Assembly: GCF_003627795.1 (NCBI RefSeq) | Contig: NZ_CP032684.1 | Span: 3,387,001-3,451,000 of the forward strand | Length of the DNA: 64,000 nt | Source: Rhizobium sp. CCGE531 | GTDB lineage: Bacteria; Pseudomonadota; Alphaproteobacteria; Rhizobiales; Rhizobiaceae | Direction: 5' to 3' | Shown here: positions 63,173 to 64,000 of the stretch, one piece after another | Numbering within the stretch: position 1 is the first letter of the stretch | How the letters are laid out: every line of letters begins with the position of its first letter | Notes under the pieces: model-generated | Told to the model about the DNA's origin: nothing | Database searches by the model: none | Seen by the model: only the letters and a program-made list of their open reading frames with translations | Translations under genes and position numbers: made by a program

Positions 63173-64000
63173 TCAACGTTCGGCGATGCCCCCGGCATGT
63201 CCAAGAGCTTCGCCAATGTCGCTAACGAGCCGCAGCACCGGTGATTTTGACGCGTCTTCAAAGCTGGCCGTCTGATCGGGTGCGCAGTCATCATCTTCGT
63301 CAAGCTCAAGGCGAAACTCCGAAACGATCTCACGCAGACGACCGACTTCGGCTGCCAAAGCTGTGCTTGCGGAGGTGCATTGCTCCGCCATCGATGCGTT
63401 CTGCTGCGTAACCTGGTCCATCTGATTGACGGCGCTGTTGATCTCCGCGAGCGCGGCCGATTGTTCCTTTGCCGACGTCGCGACCGCTTCGAGCTGACTG
63501 TTGATGACTGCGACCTGCTGCTCGATGGTTGCGAGCAGTTGACCGGTATCCTGAACGAGCTTTACGCCAGCCTCCACTTCACTGACGGACTTGCCGATCA
63601 ATTCCTTGATCTCCTTGGCGGCCCGGGCAGATCTTTGCGCGAGTTCTCGAACCTCCTGCGCAACGACTGCGAACCCCTTGCCGGCTTCGCCGGCGCGCGA
63701 CGCCTCAACGCCAGCGTTCAAGGCGAGCAGGTTCGTCTGGAAGGCGATCTCGTCGATAACGCCGATGATGTTCGCAATTTCGTTGGATGAACCTTCAATA
63801 CCCTGCATGGCAAAGATGGTCTTCGACATGACCGCGCTTGAACTGCGCGCGGATTCATTTGCCTCGATTGCAGCCCGGCGTGCCTCCTCCGTCCGTTTCG
63901 AAGACATGGAAACCTTCTGCGTGACCTGATCGAGGGCGGCGGCCGTTTCTTCCAGAGATGCAGCCTGCCGTTCGGTCCGCCTCGATAGATCCTGCGCACT
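63173..64000 (-). CDS. Methyl-accepting chemotaxis protein, C-terminal part (runs off the window)
   Basis: The visible 275 codons belong to the cytoplasmic signalling domain. The highly conserved hairpin tip is [45 protein letters not shown], which binds CheA/CheW. Methylation helices ([37 protein letters not shown]) and a 35-residue acidic tail follow. The alternative start at 63907 is inside the domain; reading stays open to the window edge. The sensor domain is outside. Confidence 0.95.
   Translation of the reverse strand, partial: SAQDLSRRTERQAASLEETAAALDQVTQKVSMSSKRTEEARRAAIEANESARSSSAVMSKTIFAMQGIEGSSNEIANIIGVIDEIAFQTNLLALNAGVEASRAGEAGKGFAVVAQEVRELAQRSARAAKEIKELIGKSVSEVEAGVKLVQDTGQLLATIEQQVAVINSQLEAVATSAKEQSAALAEINSAVNQMDQVTQQNASMAEQCTSASTALAAEVGRLREIVSEFRLELDEDDDCAPDQTASFEDASKSPVLRLVSDIGEALGHAGGIAER

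Noticed and set aside
1..64000. CRISPR array, tRNA or rRNA genes, transposase
   Set aside because: No repeat-spacer periodicity, no T-loop GGTTCGAATCC-type pattern and no transposase-like frame was found on either strand by eye. A tRNAscan or ISfinder search would be decisive.

Overview
The window looks like chromosomal DNA of a Rhizobium-type alphaproteobacterium. This rests on high GC content, densely packed genes, many broad-specificity ABC importers with dedicated regulators, an 1152-residue pyruvate carboxylase, a DgoD-type galactonate dehydratase, ECF sigma/anti-sigma pairs, and short palindromic dispersed repeats. No rRNA, tRNA, CRISPR array, transposase or replication origin was seen.

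Layout: 1-2855 is a TetR-MFP-RND efflux operon (minus) with a clear promoter/operator. 3026-4053 holds a small membrane protein and OsmC. 4390-6363 is a GntR regulator with galactonate dehydratase. 6695-10218 carries a Bax-inhibitor-like protein, an ECF sigma/anti-sigma pair, an exported MsrA and SlyX. 10455-16550 is a phosphodiesterase plus UgpC-type ABC importer operon, with a LacI repressor. 16802-29282 holds single genes: a YWTD beta-propeller, a semialdehyde dehydrogenase, an MscS channel with a cyclic-nucleotide-binding-like domain, an S10 serine carboxypeptidase, a dienelactone hydrolase, an exported isochorismatase-fold protein without its nucleophile, a solute-binding protein, an 853-residue FAD/GcvT oxidoreductase and an alpha/beta hydrolase.

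The stretch 29.5-36.4 kb is the most disturbed. It has a frameshifted methyltransferase, a structured non-coding region resembling phage C4-type antisense RNA, an MFS transporter, a siderophore-interacting protein, two AraC regulators and a 5'-truncated, multiply frameshifted ahpF. The ahpF remnant abuts a six-gene sulfur-amino-acid-type cluster (36.4-41.9 kb: desulfhydrase, RidA, C-S lyase, ABC importer) that has a divergent LysR regulator.

After pyc (43.2-46.7 kb) comes the most interesting system. It is a seven-gene minus-strand operon (46.8-53.75 kb) coding for an LigB-type ring-cleavage dioxygenase, an alpha/beta hydrolase, an RbsABC-type importer, an FAH-family enzyme and a RidA-family protein. 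A likely reading is uptake and meta-cleavage of an unidentified aromatic compound. Two GntR regulators and a cupin lie next to it, with tandem 7-mers in the divergent promoter region. The right end holds a TetR-controlled SDR/AhpD-like pair with twin palindromic operators, a LysR-SDR-cupin-amine oxidase-MFS operon whose SDR lacks its catalytic tyrosine, an orphan 61-residue GerE domain, and the 3' end of a chemoreceptor gene.

All functions are read from the translated sequence and remembered family motifs. No database search was run.
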